From positions 1 to 35,950 of the IMG/VR virus record IMGVR_UViG_3300042564_002294: DNA of 35,950 bases; one strand, given 5' to 3'. Position numbers and translations under genes: made by a program. Positions 21,051-31,000 of the stretch are shown here, in pieces (position 1 is the first letter of the stretch; every line of letters begins with the position of its first letter). The DNA is from a virus. The notes under the pieces are model-generated. The model was not told the origin of the DNA. It worked only from the letters and a program-made list of their open reading frames with translations, and ran no database searches.

Positions 21051-23534
21051 ATGACACCAGAAGAGAAAGACAGATTAGACAGAGAAAAGGAGATACTTAA
21101 AATTTTAGGTAAACAAAGAAGTGAAATGGAGAGGTGGTATGAGCTCCAAAAAGACATAAATAGCGGTATAGATGGTTATATAGATGGTGTAAAAACTGTT
21201 GGTAAATTAACTGATGATTTAAAAACAGCTGAAAAACAAAGAAACAAATTATTAAAAGACGGTACTGAATTATCTAAAAAGAAAGCAGCTCAATTAGATT
21301 TAGAAATTGAGAAGATTAAAAGAATACGAGAAGAGTATAAAAGTGCGCTTAAAGATGCTAATAAATGGAGTATGGCGTCTGGAGCCGCAATGGGTGGTAT
21401 TGTTAAAGGTGCTTCTAATCTTGATAAAATACCTAATTTTATTACAGGTAAATTAGGCCTTTTAAAAGGTCTTTTTGAAATGGACAAAGCCATTAGAGTA
21501 ACCGTTAATCAAATGGGTACTCTTGGTAAACAAAGTGATATAGTAAGACAAAATATAAAATCAGCCGCTGTAAACACAGTATCTTTTGGTGTTGGGATTA
21601 AAGAGATTGCTGAAATTCAAGCACAATACGCAGAGTCTTTAGGTAGAAATGTATTAGTTTCTCAGAAGGGTCTTGAATCAATTGCTGAAATGGGTAAATC
21701 TAGTGGTCTAGGTATTGAAGGTGCAACAGAAATGGCTGCTCAGTTTGACAAAATGGGTGTGTCAGCAGATAGGACTGGAGAATTTATGGAAGAAACTTTA
21801 AATAATTCTAGCGCTATGGGGTTAAACACTACCAAAGTAATGAAGAATTTAAACCAAAACTTTAAAATGCTTAATAAGTATCGTTTTAAAGATGGTATTA
21901 AGGGTATCACTAAAATGGCTCAAATGGCGACTAAATTAGGTGTTGAAATGGATTTTGCTGCTGGTATGTCTGATAAGCTTTGGAACGTTGAAGGTGCTGT
22001 TGAGATGTCGGCACAATTAAATGTTATGGGTGGTGCATGGGCTCAAATGGCCGACCCTTTCAAATTAATGTATCAAGCGCGTAATGACATACAAGGTTTA
22101 ACAGAAGATATTGCTAAGGCTGCATCTCAATCAATGACTTTTGCTAAAGATGGTAGTATTGAAACTAACGCCATGGAAATGCATAGGTTAAAAATAATTG
22201 CGGAGCAAACTGGTCTTGAATATGAAAAATTGGTTGAGTTAGGTAAAACCCAATTTAAAATGGGTAAAATTGAAATGCAATCTTCTGGGTTACCTGATGA
22301 TGTAAAAGAGTTTGTTGCAAATACAGCTGAATTTAAAAACGGAAAGGCTTATATCCAAGTTGAAAGTGGTGATAAAAAATTATTAAGTCATTTAACAACA
22401 GCTGATAGAAACTATTTAAAACAACAAGTACAAGAAAAAGAAACCATGAAAAAAAGAGCTGAGGCAGCTCAGTCCTTTGATGAAAAAATAGAAAATCTTA
22501 TTAACATGGTTAAAATAACTATGATGCCAATCGTTGAAGGTTTAACAGAAGCCCTAAAACCACTTGTTGAAGATTTAATGAATGGTAAATTTAAAGAAGA
22601 TTTAGTTGAATTAGGTAAAAATATCGGTGATTTTGTTAAATGGGGTGCTGAAGGTGTTGGTAAGTTTGTTAAAACTATTGTAGATACTTTTGGTGTTAAG
22701 GGTATTTTCATAACTTATTTGGTTGGTAAAGCTGCTTTATGGATTGCTAATGGTTTAGCGTTAGCTTCTGGTTTTATGATGGGTACTAAAGGTATGGGTA
22801 TGTTTGGTGGTAAAGGTATGGGTTCTACTATTGGTAAGAACTCTACATGGAGTCCAGGACAAACAGGTAAACCTAGTTTTGGTAAAAATTTTAAAACAAA
22901 CTTACGTTCTGGTGGTAATATTGGAGGTGGTGTATTAGCTGGTGGTGTATCTGGTTATAATGAATACCAAGAACAAAAAGACAAAGGTAAAAGTGGTAAG
23001 GAAGCTTTTGGAAGAGCCGCATTAAAAGGAACTGGTGCTGGTTTAGGTGCATGGGGTGGTATGGCTGCTGGTGCGGCTATTGGGTCTGCATTTGGTGGTG
23101 TTGGTGCAATACCTGGTGCTTTAATAGGTTTGGCTTTAGGTAGTTTAGGTGCATATGCTGGTGGTGAAATAGCTGACCTAGATAACTATGGTGTTGAAGA
23201 TGGTTTATTTGAAGGGTCTTCAAATAAAAATAGAAGAGCTATATTACAAAATGGTAAAATAACACCAATTGATAAAAAAGATGATTTATTAGCATTAAAA
23301 AAATATGGCGTTGCGGGTAATGCAATGAGAGAAGGGTCTAACTCTAATGTTAGTGCAACAAAAATTGAATTTGGTGATTTAAATATTACTGGAGAAATCA
23401 AGATTAATTTACCAGGTGGAACACAAATTGGTTCTGAATTGTTAAAAAGTTCTGAATTTAAATCATCAATTACTAGAGTTGTTCAATCTCAACTTGAAAA
23501 AAATATAAATGGTAAAAATTCAGATAGAAAATAA
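21051..23534 (+). CDS. Tail tape-measure protein
   Basis: 827 aa. The first ~107 residues are coiled coil (DRLDREKEILKILGKQRSEM, then EKQRNKLLKDG and KKAAQLDLEIEKIKRIREEY). Residues 110-480 are a helical body with tape-measure-style segments (GVGIKEIAEIQAQYAESLGR, GIEGATEMAAQFDKMGVSAD). A hydrophobic stretch lies near 549-577, and a long Gly/Ala-rich one at about 624-712 (GAGLGAWGGMAAGAAIGSAF) that could insert in membrane on ejection. The C-terminus is helical (SELLKSSEFKSSITRVVQSQ). It sets tail length and is ejected before the DNA. At about 1.5 angstroms per residue, 827 residues predict a tail near 120 nm. It lies after the chaperone pair, as expected. No lytic motif was found in it. Confidence 0.85.
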   Translation: MTPEEKDRLDREKEILKILGKQRSEMERWYELQKDINSGIDGYIDGVKTVGKLTDDLKTAEKQRNKLLKDGTELSKKKAAQLDLEIEKIKRIREEYKSALKDANKWSMASGAAMGGIVKGASNLDKIPNFITGKLGLLKGLFEMDKAIRVTVNQMGTLGKQSDIVRQNIKSAAVNTVSFGVGIKEIAEIQAQYAESLGRNVLVSQKGLESIAEMGKSSGLGIEGATEMAAQFDKMGVSADRTGEFMEETLNNSSAMGLNTTKVMKNLNQNFKMLNKYRFKDGIKGITKMAQMATKLGVEMDFAAGMSDKLWNVEGAVEMSAQLNVMGGAWAQMADPFKLMYQARNDIQGLTEDIAKAASQSMTFAKDGSIETNAMEMHRLKIIAEQTGLEYEKLVELGKTQFKMGKIEMQSSGLPDDVKEFVANTAEFKNGKAYIQVESGDKKLLSHLTTADRNYLKQQVQEKETMKKRAEAAQSFDEKIENLINMVKITMMPIVEGLTEALKPLVEDLMNGKFKEDLVELGKNIGDFVKWGAEGVGKFVKTIVDTFGVKGIFITYLVGKAALWIANGLALASGFMMGTKGMGMFGGKGMGSTIGKNSTWSPGQTGKPSFGKNFKTNLRSGGNIGGGVLAGGVSGYNEYQEQKDKGKSGKEAFGRAALKGTGAGLGAWGGMAAGAAIGSAFGGVGAIPGALIGLALGSLGAYAGGEIADLDNYGVEDGLFEGSSNKNRRAILQNGKITPIDKKDDLLALKKYGVAGNAMREGSNSNVSATKIEFGDLNITGEIKINLPGGTQIGSELLKSSEFKSSITRVVQSQLEKNINGKNSDRK

Positions 23535-23585
23535 TATTGATTATCAAGTAGTTATAAAATAATATAAAAAAATAGTTTAATATAC

Positions 23586-23616
23586 TTGATTTTGTTAAAA
23601 AAAAACCGTATTTTTG
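23586..23616 (+). promoter_or_regulatory. Candidate host-type promoter in the gap after the tape measure
   Basis: TTG at 23586-23588, then 20 bases, then TATTTTTG (23609-23616), matching the Bacteroidetes TTG-N17-23-TAnnTTTG form. A transcript would begin near 23622 and meet the terminator at 23700, giving an RNA of about 100 bases. No coding frame is visible in it. Confidence 0.35.
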
Positions 23617-23639
23617 TATATATAAAATTTAAAATAAAT

Positions 23640-23678
23640 AATAATAAAATATATAATTATAATAATAAAATATATAAT
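23640..23678 (+). repeat. Two 18-base direct repeats in an AT-only stretch
   Basis: AATAATAAAATATATAAT occurs at 23640-23657 and 23661-23678, a 21-base period (two helical turns). The 260-base gap 23535-23794 otherwise holds only the promoter candidate, terminator and late promoter listed here; no gene is seen. Confidence 0.7.
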
Positions 23679-23699
23679 AATAACTTTTTAATAAAAATT

Positions 23700-23721
23700 G
23701 GCACATATTGTGCCTTTTTTT
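23700..23721 (+). terminator. Rho-independent terminator after tape measure gap
   Basis: Perfect stem GGCACA/TGTGCC with a TAT loop (23700-23705 and 23709-23714) followed by seven T residues. It lies 165 bases after the tape-measure stop, much further than the other terminators, so it may end a separate short transcript. Confidence 0.92.
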
Positions 23722-23769
23722 GTTTTAATATGTTTTAAACATTTATTTTTATAATTTTTTTGGTAGTTT

Positions 23770-23786
23770 AATATTTATATATAAAA
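23770..23786 (+). promoter_or_regulatory. Putative phage late promoter for the baseplate operon
   Basis: AATATTTATATATAAAA, 25 bases before the ATG at 23795. It would drive a unit of more than 10 kb through the hub gene. Confidence 0.5.
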
Positions 23787-23794
23787 GAAATATT

Positions 23795-26700
23795 ATGCCA
23801 TTATTTTATGACACGGCTTCGCCAACACCAACTTCTAGAAATACAATCAATAGTGTTTCAATTGATATTAGAGATTTTCTATTACAAAAAAATTTATTAC
23901 CAACATATCCAACATTATCAACTAGTTTAAATGGTAGTCCACGTATTGGTGAACCAGTACTAGATACTGAAACTAATTTCCTTAATTTTTATCCTCAACA
24001 AAGACTTGAAGGTAATACATCAAGTTTAGACATACTAGGAAGCATTTTAAACGGTCAAGGTGTTGGTTTGGGTGCTGGAGGTTCAATCGAACCTAATTTT
24101 GACGTTAGAGGGTCTCTATTAGGTCGTGTGTTAGGTTCTACAGGTATTTTAAGTGATACTAAGATAGGTACTATTGGTGCAAAGCAATTAGCGTTAGCTT
24201 TAGCTAATAATGCAGCGTTCAATGTTCAACAAGAAATATTAGGTACATTAAATGTAAGAGAAAACATTTATTCACTTATCAAAGATGGAGATTTAGCTGG
24301 TTTCAGACCTAATTATAAAATCACGGTACCAAAATCTACAGGTGGTCAAATATTAAATGGTATCACAAGAGTATTAGGGTTTCAAATACCAAGAAGTTAT
24401 TTAGATGAAAGTGGTTCTATATTCCAAACAGAAAATGGTGATGCGGCAAATATAGTAAGAGCTAATGCTATGATTGAAAACACTGGTAAGGGTCAAGTAG
24501 CTGCGTTAATTTCGTCTATGTTGAATAATTTAAGTGCTAATGAAGTTAATGGAAGTGTAGAAATAAATCCTTTTAGAAGTGGTTATTCACCAGCATTCAA
24601 TGATAAAAAAGGAGAACCGATGAGTGACCCTAAAATTTATGCTTATTATCTAACCAATGGTCAAGGAACTGTTAATGGTGGTGTAAGTAAATTATTAGGT
24701 AATATAGGTGATTATATGCCTAGTCTTAGTTATCTTAGAGAACAAATGACTAGTGATTCTGGTTTTAAATCACCTGAAGAATTGTTTATTGGTACTGGTC
24801 AATTTTTTAATTCTGGATACGATAAAAGAACTATTAGTAGAATAGGATTTTCATGGGCTAGTGAACAACCAGATGCTGTTAACTCTTTAGCTGGTTTAGA
24901 TAATACTTCAGATTTTGAATTTTTAACAGGTGTTGATACTAATAACATAAAAGGTGATAAAAAATCATTATTGGTTAAAACACAGAAATTATTCAATAGT
25001 AAAGGTATGAAAAACATTGTCACTGTTAAAGGTGATATGGAAAAAAATTCAACACAAATACAAACAGCTAATGGTAATGGTTTTTCTAAAGGTAGCGCTG
25101 TTTTAAAAGCAGAAATGTATGATTTAGAAAAAGGTATTTATATAGGTAAAGAAAATGCCACAGCTGATGAAACATATTGTAGAAGTTGGACAACGTTAGA
25201 CAGATACGATAGTGTAAGAAAATTGATTAGAAAAAAAGCGTTATATACAGACCCAAATGTTGCGTATAGATTTCAAACACAAAACAGTGTGTTAGATGGT
25301 CCTTTTGTTAAAATAGCACCATACGCAAATGAAATTGAAGACCCTAAAAAATTCATGTTATCAATTGAAAATCTTGCTTGGAAAGATGAAGTTCAAAATT
25401 TACCAGAATGTGAACAAGGTCCAGGTGATTTAATATCAGGTGAAAGAGGTAGAATTATGTGGTTCCCACCATATGATATCCAATTTAGTGAAAATAACAC
25501 AGTCAATTGGGAAGAAACTAATTTCATTGGTAGAGGTGAACCTATATATACATATAATAATACAAAAAGAAGTGGAAATTTATCTTTTAAAATAGTTGTT
25601 GACCACCCAAGTTATTATAATGCTTTTAATGCTAGAAAAAACCAAACAGGTTCACCTGATGATAATTATATAGCATCATTTTTTGCTGGTTGTGTTGATG
25701 TTGATAGAAGATGGGCAGATAAATTAATGTCAACACAAACCGTTAATGAAATAATATCTAATAAAATAGAAACCCCTCAAAAAAGAGAAAGCCCTAAAAA
25801 TCCAGATGCTCCTAAACCATGTAATGTTTATTTTCTTAATGACGTTAGGAAATATAATTCAGATTATGAAGATGGTTATTTATCTGGAACTACAACACCT
25901 ATTAATTATGTTACAAACCCACAAGGTGAAGGACAAGGTGTAGGTTATTATAAAGCTGATATTACACAAAAATTATATAATGGTATAACTAGGTCGTGGT
26001 TAGATAATAAAAACTTTGGGTTAAACGCTGGTAGAGACAGCGAATGTGAAACATCAGTTGTTAATGACTTTAAATACAATGGTTATAACGACCCTAATTG
26101 GCACACAGCTATGGTTGAGTTTTTAAAATCTTGTCCATGGGCTGTTGTTAATGTTACTGGATATGCTAGCCCACAAGGTTTTGAAGAATCTAATAAGAGA
26201 TTAGCTGACCTTAGAGCGGATGGTATAATAGAAACGCTTAAAAGTACATGGGGTTCTCAATTAGGTCTTAACAGTACCCAAATAGAACAGAGATTTAAAA
26301 AAATAGGTGCAAAAATACTTAAAGAAAACTCTTTTGGTGATAAAAAATGTGTTGTCCAAACAAAATCAAACCCAAATCCACCAACAGATACTGAAGGATG
26401 TAAATTAGGTAGAAAAGTTGAAATTTCAATTGTTTTTGATGAGAATTTAAAAGCTGAAATTGAAAAATCGTTAGCGCCTTTACCACCTAAAATAACTTAT
26501 AGTAACACTAGACTAACAGGTGAGTTAAAAAATAAATTTTACACTGAGTGTGATTATTTTGAACGTTTAACTGAAAACGACCCTTTTGTTTTTGATAGTA
26601 TTAGAGAAAAAATTAGATACTTTCACCCAGCGTTCCATTCAACCACACCAGAAGGTCTTAATTCTAGACTTACATTTTTATTACAATGTACTAGACAAGG

Positions 26701-27700
26701 ACCGACATTAGAAAAACAAGGTGCAAATAATTTAGCGTTTGGTAGACCACCAGTTTGTATTCTTAGAATTGGTGATTTTTATAACACAAAAATTGTTATT
26801 GATAATGTTAATATTAGTTATGAACCATTGGTATGGGACCTTAACCCAGAAGGTGTTGGTGTTCAACCTATGATTGCTAATGTTGATATAACGTTTAACT
26901 TTTTAGGAGGTTCAACTCTTATGGGTCCATTAAATAAATTACAAAATGCGTTATCGTTTAACTATTTTGCTAATACACATGTATATGACCCAAGAGCTGA
27001 TTATATTTCTAGAGGTAAAGATGTATTTAAACAAGAATTTGTAGATGACGAAGAAGGTAACCCAGTTTTAGTTGCAAAAAAAATACCTTCATATAATATA
27101 ATAGATGGTGTGTCATATAAAGAATATACTGATATAACTAATAAACTAACGGAAACTGATTTAGGAGTTACAGACCAACCATTAGACCAAATAAAAGATG
27201 AAGCTTTTGTTAATTCTGGTACAATAAATAATGAAACTGAAACACCTACAACTTCAAATGTTGATGATAATCAAATTGTGAATAGTATAAAACTTGTAAA
27301 TTATTTAAAATATACTACAACAGACGATATTTTAACGTTATTGTTAACGTATAATAAAGAATTTGATATACCTTTTAACCTTAAAGATGAAAACCCTAAA
27401 ACGTATAAAGGACAAGTTTATTTAATAAATGGTATGTCTAAAATTAATATTGGTTTTGTTTCAGTTGTTTCTAATGGTTTAAATAATGGTGTTTTAGTAA
27501 GTACTAATAGTGGTGCTGAAATATCAATATCACCAAATATAAAAAATGACCAAACGTTTAACGTTATTTTAGTTTTTGATGATGAAACAATTTCAAACAA
27601 CGTAAAAGATTTGTTTACTAAATCTGGAATCATGTTAAAACTTGAATGGGAAACTGGTGGGTCATCACAATGTAACTTTAATAACAACAATGGAATATAA
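23795..27700 (+). CDS. Large baseplate protein with tube-like domains and an OmpA-like cell-wall-binding domain
   Basis: 1301 aa. Residues 1-200 are Gly/Leu-rich (GSILNGQGVGLGAGGS, then SLLGRVLGSTGILSD). Residues about 550-608 (RGRIMWFPPYDIQFSENN, then FIGRGEPIYTYNNTKRSG and FKIVVDHP) and about 985-1070 (PPVCILRIGDFYNTKIVI, then YEPLVWDLNPEGVGVQP) look like the two halves of a contractile-injection tube/baseplate domain; this is pattern recognition only. Between them, residues about 780-880 have the OmpA C-terminal pattern: VNVTGYASPQGF, ESNKRLADLRADGIIETL and CKLGRKVEISIVF. OmpA-like domains bind peptidoglycan, and the GYASP/NxxLxxxRA spacing is normal. A Ser/Thr/Asn-rich C-terminal beta domain follows. 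It is the first gene of the baseplate unit, directly upstream of a gp53-like gene. Role: baseplate component contacting cell wall. Confidence 0.72.
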   Translation: MPLFYDTASPTPTSRNTINSVSIDIRDFLLQKNLLPTYPTLSTSLNGSPRIGEPVLDTETNFLNFYPQQRLEGNTSSLDILGSILNGQGVGLGAGGSIEPNFDVRGSLLGRVLGSTGILSDTKIGTIGAKQLALALANNAAFNVQQEILGTLNVRENIYSLIKDGDLAGFRPNYKITVPKSTGGQILNGITRVLGFQIPRSYLDESGSIFQTENGDAANIVRANAMIENTGKGQVAALISSMLNNLSANEVNGSVEINPFRSGYSPAFNDKKGEPMSDPKIYAYYLTNGQGTVNGGVSKLLGNIGDYMPSLSYLREQMTSDSGFKSPEELFIGTGQFFNSGYDKRTISRIGFSWASEQPDAVNSLAGLDNTSDFEFLTGVDTNNIKGDKKSLLVKTQKLFNSKGMKNIVTVKGDMEKNSTQIQTANGNGFSKGSAVLKAEMYDLEKGIYIGKENATADETYCRSWTTLDRYDSVRKLIRKKALYTDPNVAYRFQTQNSVLDGPFVKIAPYANEIEDPKKFMLSIENLAWKDEVQNLPECEQGPGDLISGERGRIMWFPPYDIQFSENNTVNWEETNFIGRGEPIYTYNNTKRSGNLSFKIVVDHPSYYNAFNARKNQTGSPDDNYIASFFAGCVDVDRRWADKLMSTQTVNEIISNKIETPQKRESPKNPDAPKPCNVYFLNDVRKYNSDYEDGYLSGTTTPINYVTNPQGEGQGVGYYKADITQKLYNGITRSWLDNKNFGLNAGRDSECETSVVNDFKYNGYNDPNWHTAMVEFLKSCPWAVVNVTGYASPQGFEESNKRLADLRADGIIETLKSTWGSQLGLNSTQIEQRFKKIGAKILKENSFGDKKCVVQTKSNPNPPTDTEGCKLGRKVEISIVFDENLKAEIEKSLAPLPPKITYSNTRLTGELKNKFYTECDYFERLTENDPFVFDSIREKIRYFHPAFHSTTPEGLNSRLTFLLQCTRQGPTLEKQGANNLAFGRPPVCILRIGDFYNTKIVIDNVNISYEPLVWDLNPEGVGVQPMIANVDITFNFLGGSTLMGPLNKLQNALSFNYFANTHVYDPRADYISRGKDVFKQEFVDDEEGNPVLVAKKIPSYNIIDGVSYKEYTDITNKLTETDLGVTDQPLDQIKDEAFVNSGTINNETETPTTSNVDDNQIVNSIKLVNYLKYTTTDDILTLLLTYNKEFDIPFNLKDENPKTYKGQVYLINGMSKINIGFVSVVSNGLNNGVLVSTNSGAEISISPNIKNDQTFNVILVFDDETISNNVKDLFTKSGIMLKLEWETGGSSQCNFNNNNGI

Positions 27701-27710
27701 AAAATAAATT

Positions 27711-28028
27711 ATGGCAGAATACTACGATAGATATAAATCATTTAGAAATAACTCTGGGGTTGAACCAATCCCAGGTATTACAATACCTTTTTCAAGTTCA
27801 GATAAATCGGTTGTTTATAAAAAAGGGGAAAGTAGACTTGACAAAATAAGTAATGTTTATTATAATAACCCGTACAGTGGTTGGTTAATAATGCAAGCTA
27901 ACCCAGAATTTGGTGGTTTAGAATTTAACATACCAGATGGTGCTGTTATTAGAGTACCATTTCCTTTTAACGAAGCGATAAGTCGTTACTCAACCCAAGT
28001 TTTAAATTATAAACAATTATATGGATAA
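27711..28028 (+). CDS. LysM-like baseplate wedge protein (T4 gp53-like)
   Basis: 105 aa. Residues about 38-85 read as a LysM-type fold: KGESRLDKISNVYYNNPYSG, WLIMQANPEFGG and IPDGAVIRVPFP, which is the gp53/LysM-like pattern of a Gly-Glu start, a hydrophobic helix with Trp and Asn, and an IPxG...IRVP strand. In T4, gp53 is a wedge protein that joins wedges around the hub. The protein is half the length of T4 gp53, so only the core is present. It begins ten bases after the upstream gene and its 3' end overlaps the hub gene ATG by eight bases, so all three are co-translated. Confidence 0.68.
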   Translation: MAEYYDRYKSFRNNSGVEPIPGITIPFSSSDKSVVYKKGESRLDKISNVYYNNPYSGWLIMQANPEFGGLEFNIPDGAVIRVPFPFNEAISRYSTQVLNYKQLYG

Positions 28029-31000
28029 TCAACCTAAAATAGGGTGCCGTTTTGGTACTGGCACTGGAGATAGAACAAAAATTATAGACCCTAACGCGTT
28101 TTATGGTGAAACAAACTCATCTAGAAACATACCAGTTAGGACTGAAGATTTAACAATTTCAGTTAAATTAACAACAACAAAAAAATCTAGAACAACTATT
28201 GCTACTAGTGAAGATGAAAACACCGTTGTTAAAGAACAAAAAGGTGCTACTATAAATTTTATTGAAGGTTCTGATATTAATGGTAAAAAAGTGTTAACAA
28301 CAAAGTACACTCAATTAACAACAGTATTTGACAAAGATGAGTTTAACCCAGAAACATTTGGTATTACTAATATTGATATAGATTATAATACTTCATACAC
28401 ACCAGTAATTAAAATTGATTTTGTTGATGTTAAAGGGTCTTCTATTTTTCAAAACGAAGAATCGTTAACACAAGATAATTCACAAAATAAATATACAACA
28501 TTTTTTGAATTTCCTTATCCAATGTTTGAGTTGGAAGTAAAAGGTTATTATGGTCAACCAGTAACGTATTGTTTACATATGACTAAGTTTAACTCTAAAT
28601 TTAATTCACAAACTGGTAATTTTGAAATTAGTTGTGAGTTTATTGGGTATACATATGCCTTATTATCAGACATGCTTGTTGGTGTTTTAAAAGTTATTCA
28701 TTTAACAAATATTGGTGAGACTATATTTAATAATTACAACACAGAAAGAACAGACAAAGGTAAACAACCTATTTTAAATTTAGTTGAATTAAGAAAAAAA
28801 ATAGCTGATATAAGTGAGGAAATACAAAAAGCTGCTGCAACTTCATCTGAATCAAAAGATATAGTTTCGTTTCAAGAATCTAACAATTTATTATCTAGTT
28901 TAAATTTAAATTTAGCTAATTTAAACGACCAATTTTCTATAACAAAAAAAGATAATACAACAGAAACGACTGAATATAGTTTTGTTGTTATGGATAATAC
29001 ACCTTTTTCTAATGAAAAAAATGCAAATTATAATGCGATAAATGCCGAGATAAAAGAAACAATAAAAAAATATAACGATTTAAAAATTAATGGCTTATCA
29101 ATAAATGAAAATGAATTTGCGTCACCAACAATTATAACTGAATTAACTTTAGATAAATTAGAACCAGACTATGATTTACAAATTGGTATTTATAAAGACG
29201 CCTCGGAAATAGAATCTTTTAAAAAGGATTTAAAAAATTATATAAAAAACAATTTTAATTTAGCATCAAACGTAACATTTAGAGCGTTTGATTTAAGGTC
29301 TAGATATAAAATACTTGAAATTCAAAAATCTTTATCTGAAACTAGTTTAAAAGACGCTAATAGAGCGTTAGCTATTCAGATAAAAGACAAGGTTGCTGTT
29401 ACTTTAGGTTTTGAACCAACTGTTAGAAATATGGTTGAAATATTCACTAATTTAATTGAAGTTTTCATGGAAACTATATGGACAGTTTCAAATAAAGCTG
29501 AAAACAATGTCAAAAGAAAAGAATTATTACAAACAGCTTTTGGTCAAGATTTAAACAAAAGTGATTATACCGAAAAAATTAATTATTGGCCTTGGCCAGA
29601 TTATAGAGAAAAAGATAGTAAAACAAACGCTTATGTTGATACGTATTTAGGTTCATGTCCTGAATTAAAAAATAATATATCAGACATAGACGAATTAGTT
29701 TTTATTGACGATTTATTAAAAGCGTTCCTAACAGCTAACAAACAACAAAAAGAATCAGATTTATTAAATGCTGGTGATGAAACATTATTTATACCAACAA
29801 ATCCTTTAGATACTAAGGTTTTTGGTGTTAGCGGTAATCCTTATGCTAAAAAAGATATAATAAACACACAACAAGCTTTAAGAACTGTTTTGGTTAGAGC
29901 TATGACATTTTTAGGTTATTCCAATGACCAAGATTATTTAACTGCTGGTGAAGATGGTGAAATACAAACAATGGCTAAATTAGAAGCTAGAATGTTATAT
30001 GATGCGTTATTAAATCCTACAGTAAAATCATTATTTAATAAAATAGAACAAGATAACATAAAAAAAACAATTGGTAAGATTTCTGGTAGTGATAGATATG
30101 TGATTGGTGAGACAACGCGAGGTGATTATTATTACAACTATGTCAACAAAGAAGATGGTGGTTTATTAAATGATTTTAAATTATTACCTATTGGTTTTGA
30201 TATTGAAGGTGAAGATTTAGAAACTGCTTATCAAAGTGAACCATTTGCTAGGACTTATATTGAACAAGATAAATTAAGAGAATATGCTAGTTCTGGTAAA
30301 ATATTTTTAACAAACTATGGTGGTGGTTTAAACGCTTTAGGTTCTGATTCTGTTGATAACGCTAAATCTAATGATGGTGGTATTTATATAGAAATAAAAC
30401 AACCATCAGATATAATCCCAACTACAACTGAAAGCTTATATGATACAAATTTAAAAACAGAAATGGTTTTAGATTTAAAAGCTTTAAAAGAAGATTCAAT
30501 TGCTAGTGCAGGTTTTAATGTTTTTGGAGGTAATTATGGAATTTCAGATTATAGTAATATTAATTTTGGTGAAGAGTTTAAAACGAGTCAACCAAAATCA
30601 ATGTTTATTTTTTATGAACAAAATAGTATCCTAAATGGTTTAGGGTTATCTAGAAAAGCGTCTAAAAATTTAAAAAGTGATTATGATTTTAATAAAACGG
30701 GTAATATAAATTTATCTAATACATACGAAGAAAGAAATATAGATATACAAAGTATATTAGAAACAGGTAAATACAAAGGTAGCTACGCTAAACCTTTACA
30801 TAAAGATTATGGTTCTAATTGGAGTTTATCTAGAAATATGGATAGTAGTGATGTAAGTTATCCTTTTATAAGTCAATATTTAGATATTAGCGATGGTAGA
30901 AGAAAAACAATTTCTCTTTTTGGTAGTAAATTTTATTATTTTCAGAAAAATAATGTTATTAATTTTTATGATAATAGACAATCATCGATTGCAGAAAAAT

